Positions 14,495 to 22,734 of a stretch of 27,467 bases of DNA are shown here, in pieces. The DNA is from JAPEKQ01 sp964516845 (GTDB lineage: Bacteria > Joyebacterota > Joyebacteria > Joyebacterales > Joyebacteraceae). The position numbers were made by a program, and so were the translations under genes. The stretch spans positions 1 through 27,467 of the forward strand of contig CAZEXP010000031.1 in the NCBI GenBank assembly GCA_964516845.1, in the 5' to 3' direction. Position 1 is the first letter of the stretch, and the number at the start of each line of letters is the position of its first letter. Under the pieces are notes generated by a model that did no database searches, was not told where the DNA came from, and worked only from the letters and a program-made list of their open reading frames with translations.

Positions 14495-15278
14495 CTTCTT
14501 CAGACTTGTGGCAACGCTCACCATCATCGCCGCGCTGGCGAGCTTCGGGCTTTCGGCGGTCTACAACTCGACGTACGAGATCACCGAGGAGTACAAGCGC
14601 CAGGAAGAGGCGAGCGCGCGTCAGACCGCGCTCGCGTGCAGCCCGGACGCGACGTTCGAGCACACCGCGACCGAATGCCATCTTGACGGCCGCGCGTTCG
14701 AGTACGACACGGCGGTGCTCGACGGCGAGGCCATCGGTTACTCGTTCAAGGCCTACGGCAAGGGGTACTCGAGTACGATCGAGACCATCGTGGGCGTCGA
14801 CCTGACCGGCGCGATCTGCGGCGTCAAGATCACGTATCAGCAGGAGACCCCCGGACTGGGCGCCAAGGTCATGGAGGTCGCCTCGCAGAACACGCTCTGG
14901 GATGTCGTGGGCGGCAGCGCGGTCGATGAGACCGGCATGAAGCCCTGGTTCCAGACGCAGTTCGAGGGGCGAGCAGCGGACGAACTTGTCGTCGTGAAGA
15001 ACCCGACCGAGGACGGCATTCTCGCCATCACCGGCGCAACGATCAGCTCCGAGGCCGTGACCGGCTCGATCCGTCGCGGGCTCGATCTTCTGATGTCGAT
15101 CATCAACGGCACCGGCGACGTACCGTGCACATCGGCGCCGGACGACGTGGAGGCGGCGGCCGGCGATGCTGCGACGGGCGATGCTCCGGTGGACGGCCCA
15201 GGGACCGGTGATGAGGATGCGACGGGCACGTCCGATGCGTCTCAGACTGTTCCCGCCGGGGAAGGAGAGGGCCGATGA
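14487..15278 (+). CDS. rnfG: Ion-translocating oxidoreductase complex subunit G (flavoprotein)
   Basis: Periplasm-facing, membrane-anchored subunit of Rnf with covalently attached FMN. The 263 residues start with one transmembrane helix (about 7-27). The FMN-binding domain follows: GKGYSSTIETIVGVD (91-105), QQETPGLGAKV (118-128) and the flavinylation motif T182-G-A-T185-I-S-S, with FMN expected on T185, supplied by ApbE encoded downstream. After about residue 213 there is a ~50-residue tail rich in Gly, Ala, Asp and Thr, not part of the common FMN-binding domain. The GTG start follows GGGGAGGTG (14471-14479). The stop overlaps the rnfE ATG (ATGA). Confidence 0.95.
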   Translation: MGNFFRLVATLTIIAALASFGLSAVYNSTYEITEEYKRQEEASARQTALACSPDATFEHTATECHLDGRAFEYDTAVLDGEAIGYSFKAYGKGYSSTIETIVGVDLTGAICGVKITYQQETPGLGAKVMEVASQNTLWDVVGGSAVDETGMKPWFQTQFEGRAADELVVVKNPTEDGILAITGATISSEAVTGSIRRGLDLLMSIINGTGDVPCTSAPDDVEAAAGDAATGDAPVDGPGTGDEDATGTSDASQTVPAGEGEGR

Positions 15279-15877
15279 GCGCCGTCTCCGAACTCACCAA
15301 GGGCGTATACCGGGAGAATCCGGTCTTCCGGCTCGCGCTGGGACTGTGTCCGGCGCTCGCCGTGTCGACGTCGGTCGAGAACGCTCTCGGCATGGGTGCC
15401 GCTGCGACCTTCGTGCTGATCGGCTCGAACGCGGTCGTCTCGCTCATCCGCAAGGCGATCCCCGCGAAGGTCCGCATCCCGTGCTACATCGTCGTCATCG
15501 CAAGCTTCGTGACGGTCGTCGAACTCGTCATGGGCGCTTACCTGCCCGAGCTGTCGAAGTCTCTCGGCATCTTCATACCGCTCATCGTCGTGAACTGCAT
15601 CATTCTCGGCCGCGCCGAGGCGTTCGCTTCGAAGAACGGGATCTTCCGCTCGATACTCGACGCGATCGGCATGGGTATCGGCTTCACGTTCGCGCTCGTG
15701 CTCATCTCGGCGCTTCGAGAGGTCATCGGCGACGGGAAGCTGATGGGGTACATGGTCTTCGGCCCGAACTTCAAGCCGGTTCTCATGATGATCCTCGCTC
15801 CGGGGGCCTTCATCACGATGGGGCTTCTGATGGGCATGTTCAATGTCATCGACGAACATCGACAGAGGAAGGGCTAG
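15275..15877 (+). CDS. rnfE: Ion-translocating oxidoreductase complex subunit E
   Basis: Integral membrane Rnf subunit and homologue of NqrD/RsxE. The 200 residues have about six transmembrane helices. The family signature GLCPALAVSTSVENALGMG (23-41) contains C25, and IPLIVVNCIILGRAEAFASK (101-120) contains C108. These two cysteines, with the matching pair in RnfA, are the ligands of the intramembrane [2Fe-2S] cluster in Rnf/Nqr. The protein starts on the ATGA overlap with rnfG, with GGGGAAGGAG just upstream. The gene ends immediately before rnfA. Confidence 0.96.
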   Translation: MSAVSELTKGVYRENPVFRLALGLCPALAVSTSVENALGMGAAATFVLIGSNAVVSLIRKAIPAKVRIPCYIVVIASFVTVVELVMGAYLPELSKSLGIFIPLIVVNCIILGRAEAFASKNGIFRSILDAIGMGIGFTFALVLISALREVIGDGKLMGYMVFGPNFKPVLMMILAPGAFITMGLLMGMFNVIDEHRQRKG

Positions 15878-16486
15878 ATGGACCTCGGCACGTTTCTGGC
15901 GATCATCATCGGAGCGGTCTTCGTCTCCAACTTCGTCCTGATGCGGTTCCTCGGGCTCTGTCCGTTCGTCGGGGTCTCAAAGGATCCGGATTCCGCGCTC
16001 GGCATGGGCATGGCCGTCATCTTCGTCATGACGATGGCCTCGCTCGTGACGTGGTTCATCTATGTGTTCATTCTCGTGCCCTTCGGTATCACGTACCTGA
16101 GGACCATCGTATTCATCCTCGTCATAGCCACTCTCGTCCAGTTCGTGGAGATGGTTATGGAGAAGACGTCGCCGGCGCTTCACCGGTCTCTTGGGATCTA
16201 CCTTCCGCTCATCACGACGAACTGCGCCGTACTCGGCGTCGCCGTCGTCAACGTGGAGGACTTCATCACGACCGGGCTGCCACTTGGCGTCAGCTTCATC
16301 TACACCGTGGTGCATGGGTTCTCGGCGGGTCTCGGCTTCACGCTCGCGCTCGTGCTCATGGCCTCGATACGCCAGCGGCTTCAGCTTGGCGGCGTGCCGA
16401 AGGCCATGATCGGGATTCCGATCACGTTCATCGTCGCGGGACTCATGGCCATGGCGTTTCAGGGATTCTCGGGGCTCAAGATATAA
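15878..16486 (+). CDS. rnfA: Ion-translocating oxidoreductase complex subunit A
   Basis: Integral membrane Rnf subunit, homologous to RnfE and NqrE, with inverted topology. The 202 residues have about six transmembrane helices. NFVLMRFLGLCPFVGVSK (18-35) holds C28, and HRSLGIYLPLITTNCAVLGV (102-121) holds C116, the partner cysteines of the half-membrane [2Fe-2S] site shared with RnfE. The ATG is directly adjacent to the rnfE stop codon. An AGAGGAAGGG purine stretch at the end of rnfE serves as its ribosome-binding site. Confidence 0.97.
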   Translation: MDLGTFLAIIIGAVFVSNFVLMRFLGLCPFVGVSKDPDSALGMGMAVIFVMTMASLVTWFIYVFILVPFGITYLRTIVFILVIATLVQFVEMVMEKTSPALHRSLGIYLPLITTNCAVLGVAVVNVEDFITTGLPLGVSFIYTVVHGFSAGLGFTLALVLMASIRQRLQLGGVPKAMIGIPITFIVAGLMAMAFQGFSGLKI

Positions 16487-16495
16487 GGGGAAGAG

Positions 16496-17512
16496 ATGCA
16501 GTCCGTCGTCGTGACATCGGTGGTGGCTCTCTCGAGCCTCGCGGCCCTCTTCGGCGCCGTCCTCGCCATTGCGTCAAAGGTCTTCGCCGTGCACCGCGAT
16601 CCGAAGGTCCTCCAGATCCTCGACGCGCTTCCCGGCGCGAACTGCGGCGCCTGTGGCTTCCCCGGATGTCAGGGGTACGCGGAGGCCGCGGTCGCGGCGG
16701 GCGTCCTGCCGTCGGTCTGCCCTCCGGGCGGCTCCGACGTTGCCGAGAAGGTCGCCGATATCCTCGGCGCCGAGGCGGGGGAGCACGTGCCGAAGGTTGC
16801 GGTCATCCACTGCGTCGGCGGGAAGTCGAACTCCGTCCAGCGCGCCGCGTACGACGGCATTCAGGACTGTCGTGCCGCCATTCTCGTCGGCGGCAAGCCG
16901 AAGGCGTGCATCTTCGGGTGTCTGAGCCTCGGGTCGTGCAAGGCCGTCTGCCGGTTCGACGCCGTCGAGATCGATGACGAGGGCATCGTGCACATCGACC
17001 GCGACAAGTGCACCGGCTGTGGCGCCTGCGTGGACGCCTGCCCGGTCGGCATCATCGATCTGATCCCGAAGGATATGCGCGTGCACGTCCGCTGTTCGAA
17101 CCACGACAAGGGCAAGGCGGCGAAGGCCGTCTGCAGCGTCGCCTGCATCGCCTGTCAGATGTGCGTCAAGAGGTGCCCATACGACGCTATTCACATGGAG
17201 AACGATCTCGCCGTCATCGACTACGACAAATGTCAGAACTGCGGCATCTGCGCCGCGGTCTGCCCGACGAACGCCATTGTCGACGAGGTCAAGGCGAGAC
17301 CGAAGGCCGTCATCGGGACGAGATGCACCGGTGCCGCGAAGTGTGTGGAGGTATGTCCGGTGAAGGCCATCGAGGGCGAGCCGGGCAAGCGGCACGAGGT
17401 CGACCGCGCGAAGTGTATCGGATGCGGTCTCTGCATGGACGCCTGTCCGACGAAGTCGATCAACATGGTAGGTGCGCTCGGGCATCAGAGGGATCGGGGG
17501 CAGCGTGGCTGA
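16496..17512 (+). CDS. rnfB: Ion-translocating oxidoreductase complex subunit B (polyferredoxin)
   Basis: Electron-entry subunit that accepts electrons from ferredoxin. The 338 residues start with a membrane anchor (about 3-27). The characteristic 4Fe-4S domain follows, C50-x2-C53-x4-C58-x16-C75. A run of further clusters comes next: C138-x3-C142-x5-C148-x3-C152, C172-x2-C175-x2-C178-x3-C182-P, a Cys-dense block 213-227 (CSVACIACQMCVKRCP), C246-C249-C252-C256-P, C277-C283-C287-P and C307-C310-C313-C317-P. This long form resembles the RnfB of acetogenic clostridia rather than the short ~190-residue proteobacterial one. The ATG follows AAGGGGAAGAG. The 3' end overlaps the prenyltransferase start by 8 bp. 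Confidence 0.95.
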   Translation: MQSVVVTSVVALSSLAALFGAVLAIASKVFAVHRDPKVLQILDALPGANCGACGFPGCQGYAEAAVAAGVLPSVCPPGGSDVAEKVADILGAEAGEHVPKVAVIHCVGGKSNSVQRAAYDGIQDCRAAILVGGKPKACIFGCLSLGSCKAVCRFDAVEIDDEGIVHIDRDKCTGCGACVDACPVGIIDLIPKDMRVHVRCSNHDKGKAAKAVCSVACIACQMCVKRCPYDAIHMENDLAVIDYDKCQNCGICAAVCPTNAIVDEVKARPKAVIGTRCTGAAKCVEVCPVKAIEGEPGKRHEVDRAKCIGCGLCMDACPTKSINMVGALGHQRDRGQRG

Positions 17513-18485
17513 CCAGGCGAGGAAGACACGTGTGACGGTCGCGGGCGGGAAGGTACCCGCCGGGCCGCTGGCAATGTTCGCCACCGCCGGACGGGTCCGT
17601 TTTCTCGTCGCCTCAGTCATGCCCGTGCTCGTCGGCACGACCCTCCCGTTCTGGCTTCGCCCTGAAGGGTTCCGGTTCAACCTTCTCCTTGCCATCGAGG
17701 CGCTTGCTGCGATGGTGTTCCTTCACGCGGGCGCGAATTTCGCCAACGAGTACTTCGATTCCAGGAGCGGTGTCGACGCCGCGAATCCGAACCGCAGCCG
17801 CATGAACGGCGGCAGCGGGCTCATCGCGGCCGGGGTCGTTCCCGAATCGTACTTCCGCAACTTCATGCTCGCGTTCTTCGCGATAGGCGCACTTCTGGGT
17901 ATCCACCTCAGCGTCGTGACATCCGAGTGGCTGATTCCAGCGTTCGGTGTGATCGGCATCATCATCGGGTATGGCTACGCGGCGCCACCGCTCCGACTCG
18001 GCTACAAAGCCCTGGGCGAGATCATCATCGGTCTCAACTTCGGCGTGCTGCCCGTCATCGGAGCGTACTACGTGCAGACCGGGGAGTTCTCCGCGCACGT
18101 GCTGCTGGCGTCACTGCCCGTCGCGTTCGCGATCATCCTGGTGCTGTGGGTCAACGAGATCCCGGACATCGAGACCGATCTGGCGGGGGGGAAGCGGACG
18201 CTCGTCAATCTGATGGGGCGGCGCGCCGCCTCTCGGGGCGGCGTGCTCGTGCTCTCGCTGCTGCTGTTCGGCTCGCTCTTCGCGGCCGTGTTCACCGGCT
18301 CGCTCATCCCGCTCACGCTCATCGTCATCCTGTCGTTCGGGCTCATCCGGACCGTCGTCGTGGACTGCTGGGCCATGCCCGCGAACCCGCGCGACCTGCT
18401 CGAGGCTCAGGAGACGGCCATCAGACTGCACCTGATCATCGGGCTGGTCATCGGGCTGTCCGCGCTCGCTGCGCTGGCCGGATAG
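17505..18485 (+). CDS. UbiA-family prenyltransferase, MenA-like
   Basis: A membrane enzyme that transfers a polyprenyl chain to an aromatic or quinone precursor; the MenA branch prenylates 1,4-dihydroxy-2-naphthoate to make demethylmenaquinone. The 326 residues hold about eight to nine transmembrane helices. They carry the two Asp-rich prenyl-diphosphate/Mg2+ motifs N81-E-Y-F-D85-SRSG-V-D91 and N217-E-I-P-D221-xxx-D225 followed by GKRTLV. GTG 17505 (MADQARKT) is used: it overlaps the rnfB stop by 8 bp and has GGGGG upstream. Its position directly after rnfB, before apbE, ties it to the Rnf operon. The substrate cannot be read from sequence, and no other men genes are present. Confidence 0.85.
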   Translation: MADQARKTRVTVAGGKVPAGPLAMFATAGRVRFLVASVMPVLVGTTLPFWLRPEGFRFNLLLAIEALAAMVFLHAGANFANEYFDSRSGVDAANPNRSRMNGGSGLIAAGVVPESYFRNFMLAFFAIGALLGIHLSVVTSEWLIPAFGVIGIIIGYGYAAPPLRLGYKALGEIIIGLNFGVLPVIGAYYVQTGEFSAHVLLASLPVAFAIILVLWVNEIPDIETDLAGGKRTLVNLMGRRAASRGGVLVLSLLLFGSLFAAVFTGSLIPLTLIVILSFGLIRTVVVDCWAMPANPRDLLEAQETAIRLHLIIGLVIGLSALAALAG

Positions 18486-18513
18486 GGCCGCGCACACTCT
18501 CGGAGGCACCCTC

Positions 18514-19560
18514 ATGGAGCGGAAGCGCATTCTCTGGAGCGTGGGAACGCTCCTTTTCATCGTTGCACTCATGTCCGTCTACCTCGTCCGCATCGACCAC
18601 GCGGTCCCATGCCAGTTCGACGAGCACCGCATTCTGATGGGAACGCTGGTCTCCATCACCGCGTTCACGAACGACGAGCCCGCGGCGCGGGTGGCGGTCG
18701 AAGAGGCGTTCGCCGAGATCGAGCGCATCGAGAAGGCGACGACGCGCTATTCGCCGGAGAGCGGTGTTGCAAGGATCAACAAGCGCGGTCCCGGCGAGGA
18801 GACGCTCTACATCGATCTCGATGTCTCGCAGGTCGTCGCGCGCTCGCTGTACATTTCGCGCGTCAGCGGCGGGTCGTTCGACGTCACCGTCGCGCCGTTG
18901 GTCGACCTCTGGACGTTCGAGGAGGGCGCGGCGCCGCCTGACGCGTCGGAGATCGAGCGCGCTCTGGGTCAGGTCGGGTATGAGGCGATCCGGCTCCACC
19001 CATCGAGCGGCGACATGACTTTGCCGCTCGACGTGAAGATCGACCTCGACGGCATCGCGAAGGGCTACGCGGTCGACAAGGCGCATCGATACCTGAGGAC
19101 GAGCGGCGCCTTCACGGGCGCCATCCTCGACGCCGGTGGCGATCTCCGCTTCCTCGGCGAGTCACCCGGCGGCGGACCGTGGAGCGTCGGCATCAAGCAT
19201 CCGCGCGAGGACGGGCTTCTCGGCGTTGTGACGACGGACGGCGGGAGCGTAGCGACCTCGGGCGACTACCAGCACTACTTCGAGATCGACGGCGTGAGAT
19301 ACCATCACATCCTGGACCCGGCGACCGGATATCCCGCCCGCGGTCTGATGAGTGTTACCGTCCTCGCCGAGCGCTGCATCGACGCCGACGCCTACGCGAC
19401 GGCCGTGTTCGTTCTCGGGGCGCGGCGAGGGATGCGCCTTGTCGAGAGCCAGGAAGGGATCGAGGCGATCATCGTGACGGGGGAGGACGAGGTCGACGAG
19501 GTTCTCATCTCGTCGGGGCTCGAGGGACGGTATCGCCCGGCCGGGGCGCCCGCGGACTAG
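18514..19560 (+). CDS. apbE: FAD:protein FMN transferase (ApbE family)
   Basis: Transfers FMN from FAD to a Thr/Ser of target proteins outside the cytoplasm. The obvious local targets are RnfD and RnfG. The 348 residues have an N-terminal membrane anchor or signal (about 7-25). The ApbE domain follows: L41-MGTLVSI (substrate side), YSPESGVARINKRG (79-92), GGSFDVTVAPLVDLW (119-133), KIDLDGIAKGYAVDKA (175-190), ILDAGGDLRFLG (204-215), HHILDPATGYPARG (264-277) and the Mg2+-binding D290-A-D292-A-YATA. No lipobox Cys is seen at the signal end, so it is probably anchored by the N-terminal helix. The ATG follows CGGAGG with a 7-base gap. It lies 28 bp after the prenyltransferase gene. Confidence 0.95.
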   Translation: MERKRILWSVGTLLFIVALMSVYLVRIDHAVPCQFDEHRILMGTLVSITAFTNDEPAARVAVEEAFAEIERIEKATTRYSPESGVARINKRGPGEETLYIDLDVSQVVARSLYISRVSGGSFDVTVAPLVDLWTFEEGAAPPDASEIERALGQVGYEAIRLHPSSGDMTLPLDVKIDLDGIAKGYAVDKAHRYLRTSGAFTGAILDAGGDLRFLGESPGGGPWSVGIKHPREDGLLGVVTTDGGSVATSGDYQHYFEIDGVRYHHILDPATGYPARGLMSVTVLAERCIDADAYATAVFVLGARRGMRLVESQEGIEAIIVTGEDEVDEVLISSGLEGRYRPAGAPAD

Positions 19561-19582
19561 TCACGTTCTCGTGGAGGCCATC

Positions 19583-20581
19583 ATGGTCGAAGCGAAGTAC
19601 TGGAAGACTCTGGATGATGGACGCATCGCCTGCGAGCTCTGCCCGCAGGCGTGCCGCATTCCGGAGGGTGGGTCCGGCATCTGCCGGGGGCGCGTCAACG
19701 AGGGTGGGACGCTCGTCGCCGTCAACTACGGGCAGTGCGTCTCGGTCGCGATGGACCCGATAGAGAAGAAGCCACTCTATCACTACCACCCCGGGATGCC
19801 CGTGCTCTCCGTGGCGTGCAACGGCTGCAACCTGCGCTGCGACTTCTGCCAGAACTGGCAGATATCGCAGGAGCCCGCGCGGACGAGCGCGCTGCTCCCG
19901 GATGATCTCGTCCGCATGGCTGTCGAGAACGACTCCTTCGGCATCGCCTACACCTACACCGAGCCGATGGTCTGGTTCGAGTACCTGCTCGACGCCGGCG
20001 CCCGCGCGCACGCCGCCGGTCTCAAGAACATCCTCGTGACGAACGGCATCATCAACGAGGAACCGCTCCGCGAACTCCTGCCCGTCGTGGATGCGATGAA
20101 CGTCGACCTCAAGTCCATGAGCGATGAGTTCTACCGGAGCAACTGCCACGTGCGCGGAGGCCTCGAAGCGGTGCAGCGCACGATCGCCATGGCCGCCGGG
20201 AGCGTGCATCTCGAGGTGACGAATCTTCTCATCACGGGCGAGAACGATTCCGAGGAGAACGTGCGCGAACTGGCGAGCTTCATCGCGGGTATCGACCCCG
20301 CGATCCCGCTTCACCTCTCGCGCTACTTCCCGACGTACAGGATGACCAACCCGCCGACATCCGAGACCTCGCTGCGCCGCGCGTACGATATCGCGCGTGA
20401 ACGGCTCCACTACGTCTACGTCGGCAATGTCGGCAGGGAGTTCGCCGCGGACACGGTCTGCCCGGACTGCGGGCACACGCTCATCAAGCGTTCCGGGTAT
20501 GCCACAAGGGTCACGGGCGTGAGGGACGGCGTCTGCGCGAACTGCGGGAGGACGACCGACATTGATTGGTCCGATCGTTAG
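19583..20581 (+). CDS. amrS: AmmeMemoRadiSam-system radical SAM protein (AmrS-like)
   Basis: A radical SAM enzyme of the PflA-related AmrS group, whose substrate is unknown. The 332 residues begin with a Cys-rich segment (C17-x2-C20-x3-C24 and C34). The cluster-binding motif C82-N-L-R-C86-D-F-C89-QNW follows, then YTYTEPMVWFEY and a barrel with VTNGIINEEPL and MNVDLKS. A C-terminal zinc-ribbon-like pair follows (CPDCGHTL and CANCGR). The partners that name the system (AMMECR1 and Memo proteins) are not in this window. ATG 19583 is chosen over GTG 19571 because GTGGAGG lies 5 bases before it. The 3' end overlaps the next gene by 20 bp, placing it in the same transcript as apbE. Confidence 0.9.
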   Translation: MVEAKYWKTLDDGRIACELCPQACRIPEGGSGICRGRVNEGGTLVAVNYGQCVSVAMDPIEKKPLYHYHPGMPVLSVACNGCNLRCDFCQNWQISQEPARTSALLPDDLVRMAVENDSFGIAYTYTEPMVWFEYLLDAGARAHAAGLKNILVTNGIINEEPLRELLPVVDAMNVDLKSMSDEFYRSNCHVRGGLEAVQRTIAMAAGSVHLEVTNLLITGENDSEENVRELASFIAGIDPAIPLHLSRYFPTYRMTNPPTSETSLRRAYDIARERLHYVYVGNVGREFAADTVCPDCGHTLIKRSGYATRVTGVRDGVCANCGRTTDIDWSDR

Positions 20582-20966
20582 GAGACATCGCCGCCTCGGG
20601 CTGCTCAACCGTGCCGACCGCGTGCTGCTCGCGGTCATGGTCATCGGCGGATCCGCGGGGATGTACGCGCTCGCGGTCTCGCCCGACAGCGGCGGCGCCT
20701 TCATCATCAGGGGACCGGACGGGTTCGAGGAGACCGTCACCCGTGGAGCGGATGTGAGGTTCGTTGTTCCCGGGCCGGTCGGGGAGACCGTCGTGGTCGT
20801 GGACGGCGGTGTCGCCTTCGTCGAATCGTCGGACTGCAAGCACCAGCTCTGCGTGAACATGGGACGGATCAGCGCGCCCGGCGAGCTGATCGCCTGTGTG
20901 CCGAACGGCGTGACCGTCGTTGTTGCCGGGGCGCGCGAGGGTGGCCCCGACGCCGTAACGAGGTAG
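20562..20966 (+). CDS. NusG domain II-containing membrane-anchored protein
   Basis: A 134-residue extracytoplasmic protein of the NusG_II family, unrelated in role to the transcription factor as far as known. One N-terminal transmembrane helix (about 19-39) is followed by a small beta domain ending in the family signature S90-D-C92-K-H-Q-L-C97-V-N-M-G and ELIACVPNGVTVVVAG, with C112. The paired cysteines suggest a redox or metal function. In clostridial and related genomes this family sits beside Gx-transporter and Rnf or ApbE genes, as here. The start is TTG 20562, with GGGAGGA upstream, which overlaps amrS. A later start would cut the basic N-terminus before the helix. Confidence 0.82.
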   Translation: MIGPIVRRHRRLGLLNRADRVLLAVMVIGGSAGMYALAVSPDSGGAFIIRGPDGFEETVTRGADVRFVVPGPVGETVVVVDGGVAFVESSDCKHQLCVNMGRISAPGELIACVPNGVTVVVAGAREGGPDAVTR

Positions 20967-21002
20967 GGGCTCCGGTGTGACGTCGGAGCAGTGGAGACTC
21001 CA

Positions 21003-21563
21003 GTGAGCAACCGGACCGAGCGACCAATCACCGGAACTCGAAGAACATCGCGCCTCGCCGTGCTTCTGGCCGTGTCACTGGGGCTTTCGGTCGTTGAGCG
21101 CGCGATTCCCGTGCCCGTGCCGTTTCTTCGCGTCGGGCTCGCCAACATCGTGACGGTTTATGCTATCATCACGATGGGACTGGCGGACGCTCTGGTCATC
21201 ACGGTGCTGAGGGTCGCCATCGGGTCGCTCATCGTCGGGACGTTCCTCGGGCCGACCTTCGCCCTCTCGCTGGGCGGGGGCCTGGCGGCCACGCTCGCAA
21301 TGGGCGCGGCGCGCACGGCATCGCCGCCGCTCGGCATCGTCGGCGTCAGTCTCGTCGGCGCGCTCTTCCACAATCTCGGACAGCTCGTGGTCGTGGCCGC
21401 GCTGTTCGCCGGAGCAGGTCCCGTCCTTCGGCTCGTCCCGCTCGCCACGCTGATGGCGGCGGGGGCCGGGCTCGTCACGGGGATCATCGCAACACTGGTT
21501 ATTGAGAGGCTCGGGCATCTCGGTTTCAGGTGGGGGCCGGGCCGGCTGGGGGGACAGGCGTGA
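21003..21563 (+). CDS. Gx transporter / heptaprenyl diphosphate synthase component I family membrane protein
   Basis: A 186-residue integral membrane protein with about five hydrophobic segments and the family landmarks PFLRVGLANIV (40-50), ALVITVLRVAIGSLIVGTF (63-81) and LFHNLGQL (121-128). The family has been annotated both as an S-component-like transporter and as heptaprenyl diphosphate synthase component I; the true function is unsettled. GTG 21003 is preferred to GTG 20991 because GTGGAG (20991-20996) is a well-spaced ribosome-binding site. The gene lies 36 bp after the NusG-II gene, a common pairing, and overlaps the RseC-like gene by 4 bp (GTGA). Confidence 0.82.
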   Translation: MSNRTERPITGTRRTSRLAVLLAVSLGLSVVERAIPVPVPFLRVGLANIVTVYAIITMGLADALVITVLRVAIGSLIVGTFLGPTFALSLGGGLAATLAMGAARTASPPLGIVGVSLVGALFHNLGQLVVVAALFAGAGPVLRLVPLATLMAAGAGLVTGIIATLVIERLGHLGFRWGPGRLGGQA

Positions 21564-22027
21564 GAGAGATCGGACGCGTATCGACCGTCAAGAAGGATGC
21601 TGCCATGGTGAGCATGCCGATGTCGGGTGCGTGCGAGCGCTGCGGTGTCTGCATGGTCGCCGGCGATGGGCGTGACGTGCTTCTGCTCGCGAAGAACGAC
21701 GCGGGGGCGGCCGAGGGCGACCACGTCGAGATCGAGATCAGCGCCGGGCGCGTGATCTCGGCGGCGTTCATCATCTACATGGTCCCCGTCTTCTTCACCA
21801 TCGCGGGATTCGTGTTCGGACACTGGCTGACCGGCGGCGACGACGAGTCGATCCTTCCGATCATCCTCGCGGTCGCGTTTCTCGTCGTCTCGTTCGTGTG
21901 TGTCGCCGTCTACGACGCGAAGCTCCGGAAGGTGGAGCGGCACGAGGCCAGGATCGTCCGCGTGCTGACGGAAGACGAAGTGCGCGCACATGAGCATCAT
22001 GTGCAGACTGTCACCATGGGAGAGTAG
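21560..22027 (+). CDS. RseC/MucC-family positive regulator-like membrane protein
   Basis: A 155-residue protein matching the RseC family. It has an N-terminal soluble domain with a C25-x2-C28-x2-C31 cluster (CERCGVC), a small beta strand region (GDHVEIEIS), and two transmembrane helices (about 66-88 and 98-118), followed by a short cytoplasmic tail. In E. coli RseC works together with the Rnf homologue Rsx to keep SoxR reduced, so finding it at the end of an rnf locus supports a functional link. GTG 21560 overlaps the preceding stop (GTGA) and has a GGGGGGA ribosome-binding site. Whether it binds an Fe-S cluster is not shown by the sequence alone. Confidence 0.82.
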   Translation: MREIGRVSTVKKDAAMVSMPMSGACERCGVCMVAGDGRDVLLLAKNDAGAAEGDHVEIEISAGRVISAAFIIYMVPVFFTIAGFVFGHWLTGGDDESILPIILAVAFLVVSFVCVAVYDAKLRKVERHEARIVRVLTEDEVRAHEHHVQTVTMGE

Positions 22028-22030
22028 CCT

Positions 22031-22393
22031 TTGACGGACAAAACGGAACGTCTTGTTGAACGCGCGGCGGAACTCGCGCTTACGAAGAAAGCGTCGGATG
22101 TGATATCGCTCGACCTGAGGGGACTCTCGTCGAGCTGCGATTTCTTCCTCATCTGCCACGGCCAGAGCGGTGTGCAGGTTCGTGCTATCGCGGACGCGAT
22201 TCGAGACGGGATCAGGGATGACGGGGAGCACGCGTGGCACACCGAGGGATACGAGGCGCGGCAGTGGATCCTCCTGGACTACGTCGACGTCGTCGTGCAT
22301 GTCTTCGAGGCCGAGCGAAGGGACTACTACCAGCTCGAGAGACTGTGGGGTGACGCTCCGCAGCGCGAGTACAAGGACGAGGATGGAGAATGA
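22031..22393 (+). CDS. rsfS: Ribosomal silencing factor
   Basis: Binds ribosomal protein uL14 and blocks joining of the subunits when nutrients are scarce. The 120 residues match RsfS throughout: DVISLDLRGLSSSCDFFLICHGQS (21-44), QVRAIADAIRDGI, the EGYEARQWILLDYVDVVVHVF core (75-95) and the C-terminal RRDYYQLERLWGDAP. The start is TTG 22031, with GGAGAG six bases upstream. It begins 3 bp after the RseC-like gene and overlaps the PAS-like gene by 4 bp (ATGA). Confidence 0.93.
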   Translation: MTDKTERLVERAAELALTKKASDVISLDLRGLSSSCDFFLICHGQSGVQVRAIADAIRDGIRDDGEHAWHTEGYEARQWILLDYVDVVVHVFEAERRDYYQLERLWGDAPQREYKDEDGE

Positions 22394-22734
22394 AGGAACT
22401 CTACGGGAAGCTCAGCCGCGCGATGCTCGATTGTGAGGTCTGCTTCGTCACGGTCCTCAATCGTCAGCAGGAGATCGTCTGGTTCAACGAGACCATGGCG
22501 AAGGAGTTCGGCAATCTGAGCGACTTTCAGGGGCGGAAGTGTTACGAGGCGTTCGCCGGTTCGGAGAACCCGCATCCCGGGTGCGCCGTCCAGACCGCTT
22601 TCAGGACGGGACACCTCGAACGCGCCGTCGAGCGGATCGGGGGCAAGCAGCACCTGGTGCTCGCCATGCCGATCGACGACGACCACGTCGCCGAGGTCAT
22701 TATCGAGATCCCGGAGAAGGAGCACTCGCTGTGA
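22390..22734 (+). CDS. Small PAS-like sensor domain protein
   Basis: A 114-residue single-domain protein that appears to be a PAS fold. It shows a first strand (CEVCFVTVLN), EIVWFNETMAKEFG (28-41), then F46-QGRKCYEAFAG (46-57) and a cysteine-containing loop ENPHPGCAVQTAFRTG (59-74), ending in two strands (HLVLAMPI and AEVIIEIPE). The C51 ... C65 arrangement is like PAS domains with the KCYExF and HPGC motifs that often sit in front of sensor kinases. No output domain is fused here. The function is unknown. It overlaps both neighbours (ATGA with rsfS, GTGA with the nitroreductase), so the three genes are translationally coupled. Confidence 0.7.
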   Translation: MKELYGKLSRAMLDCEVCFVTVLNRQQEIVWFNETMAKEFGNLSDFQGRKCYEAFAGSENPHPGCAVQTAFRTGHLERAVERIGGKQHLVLAMPIDDDHVAEVIIEIPEKEHSL

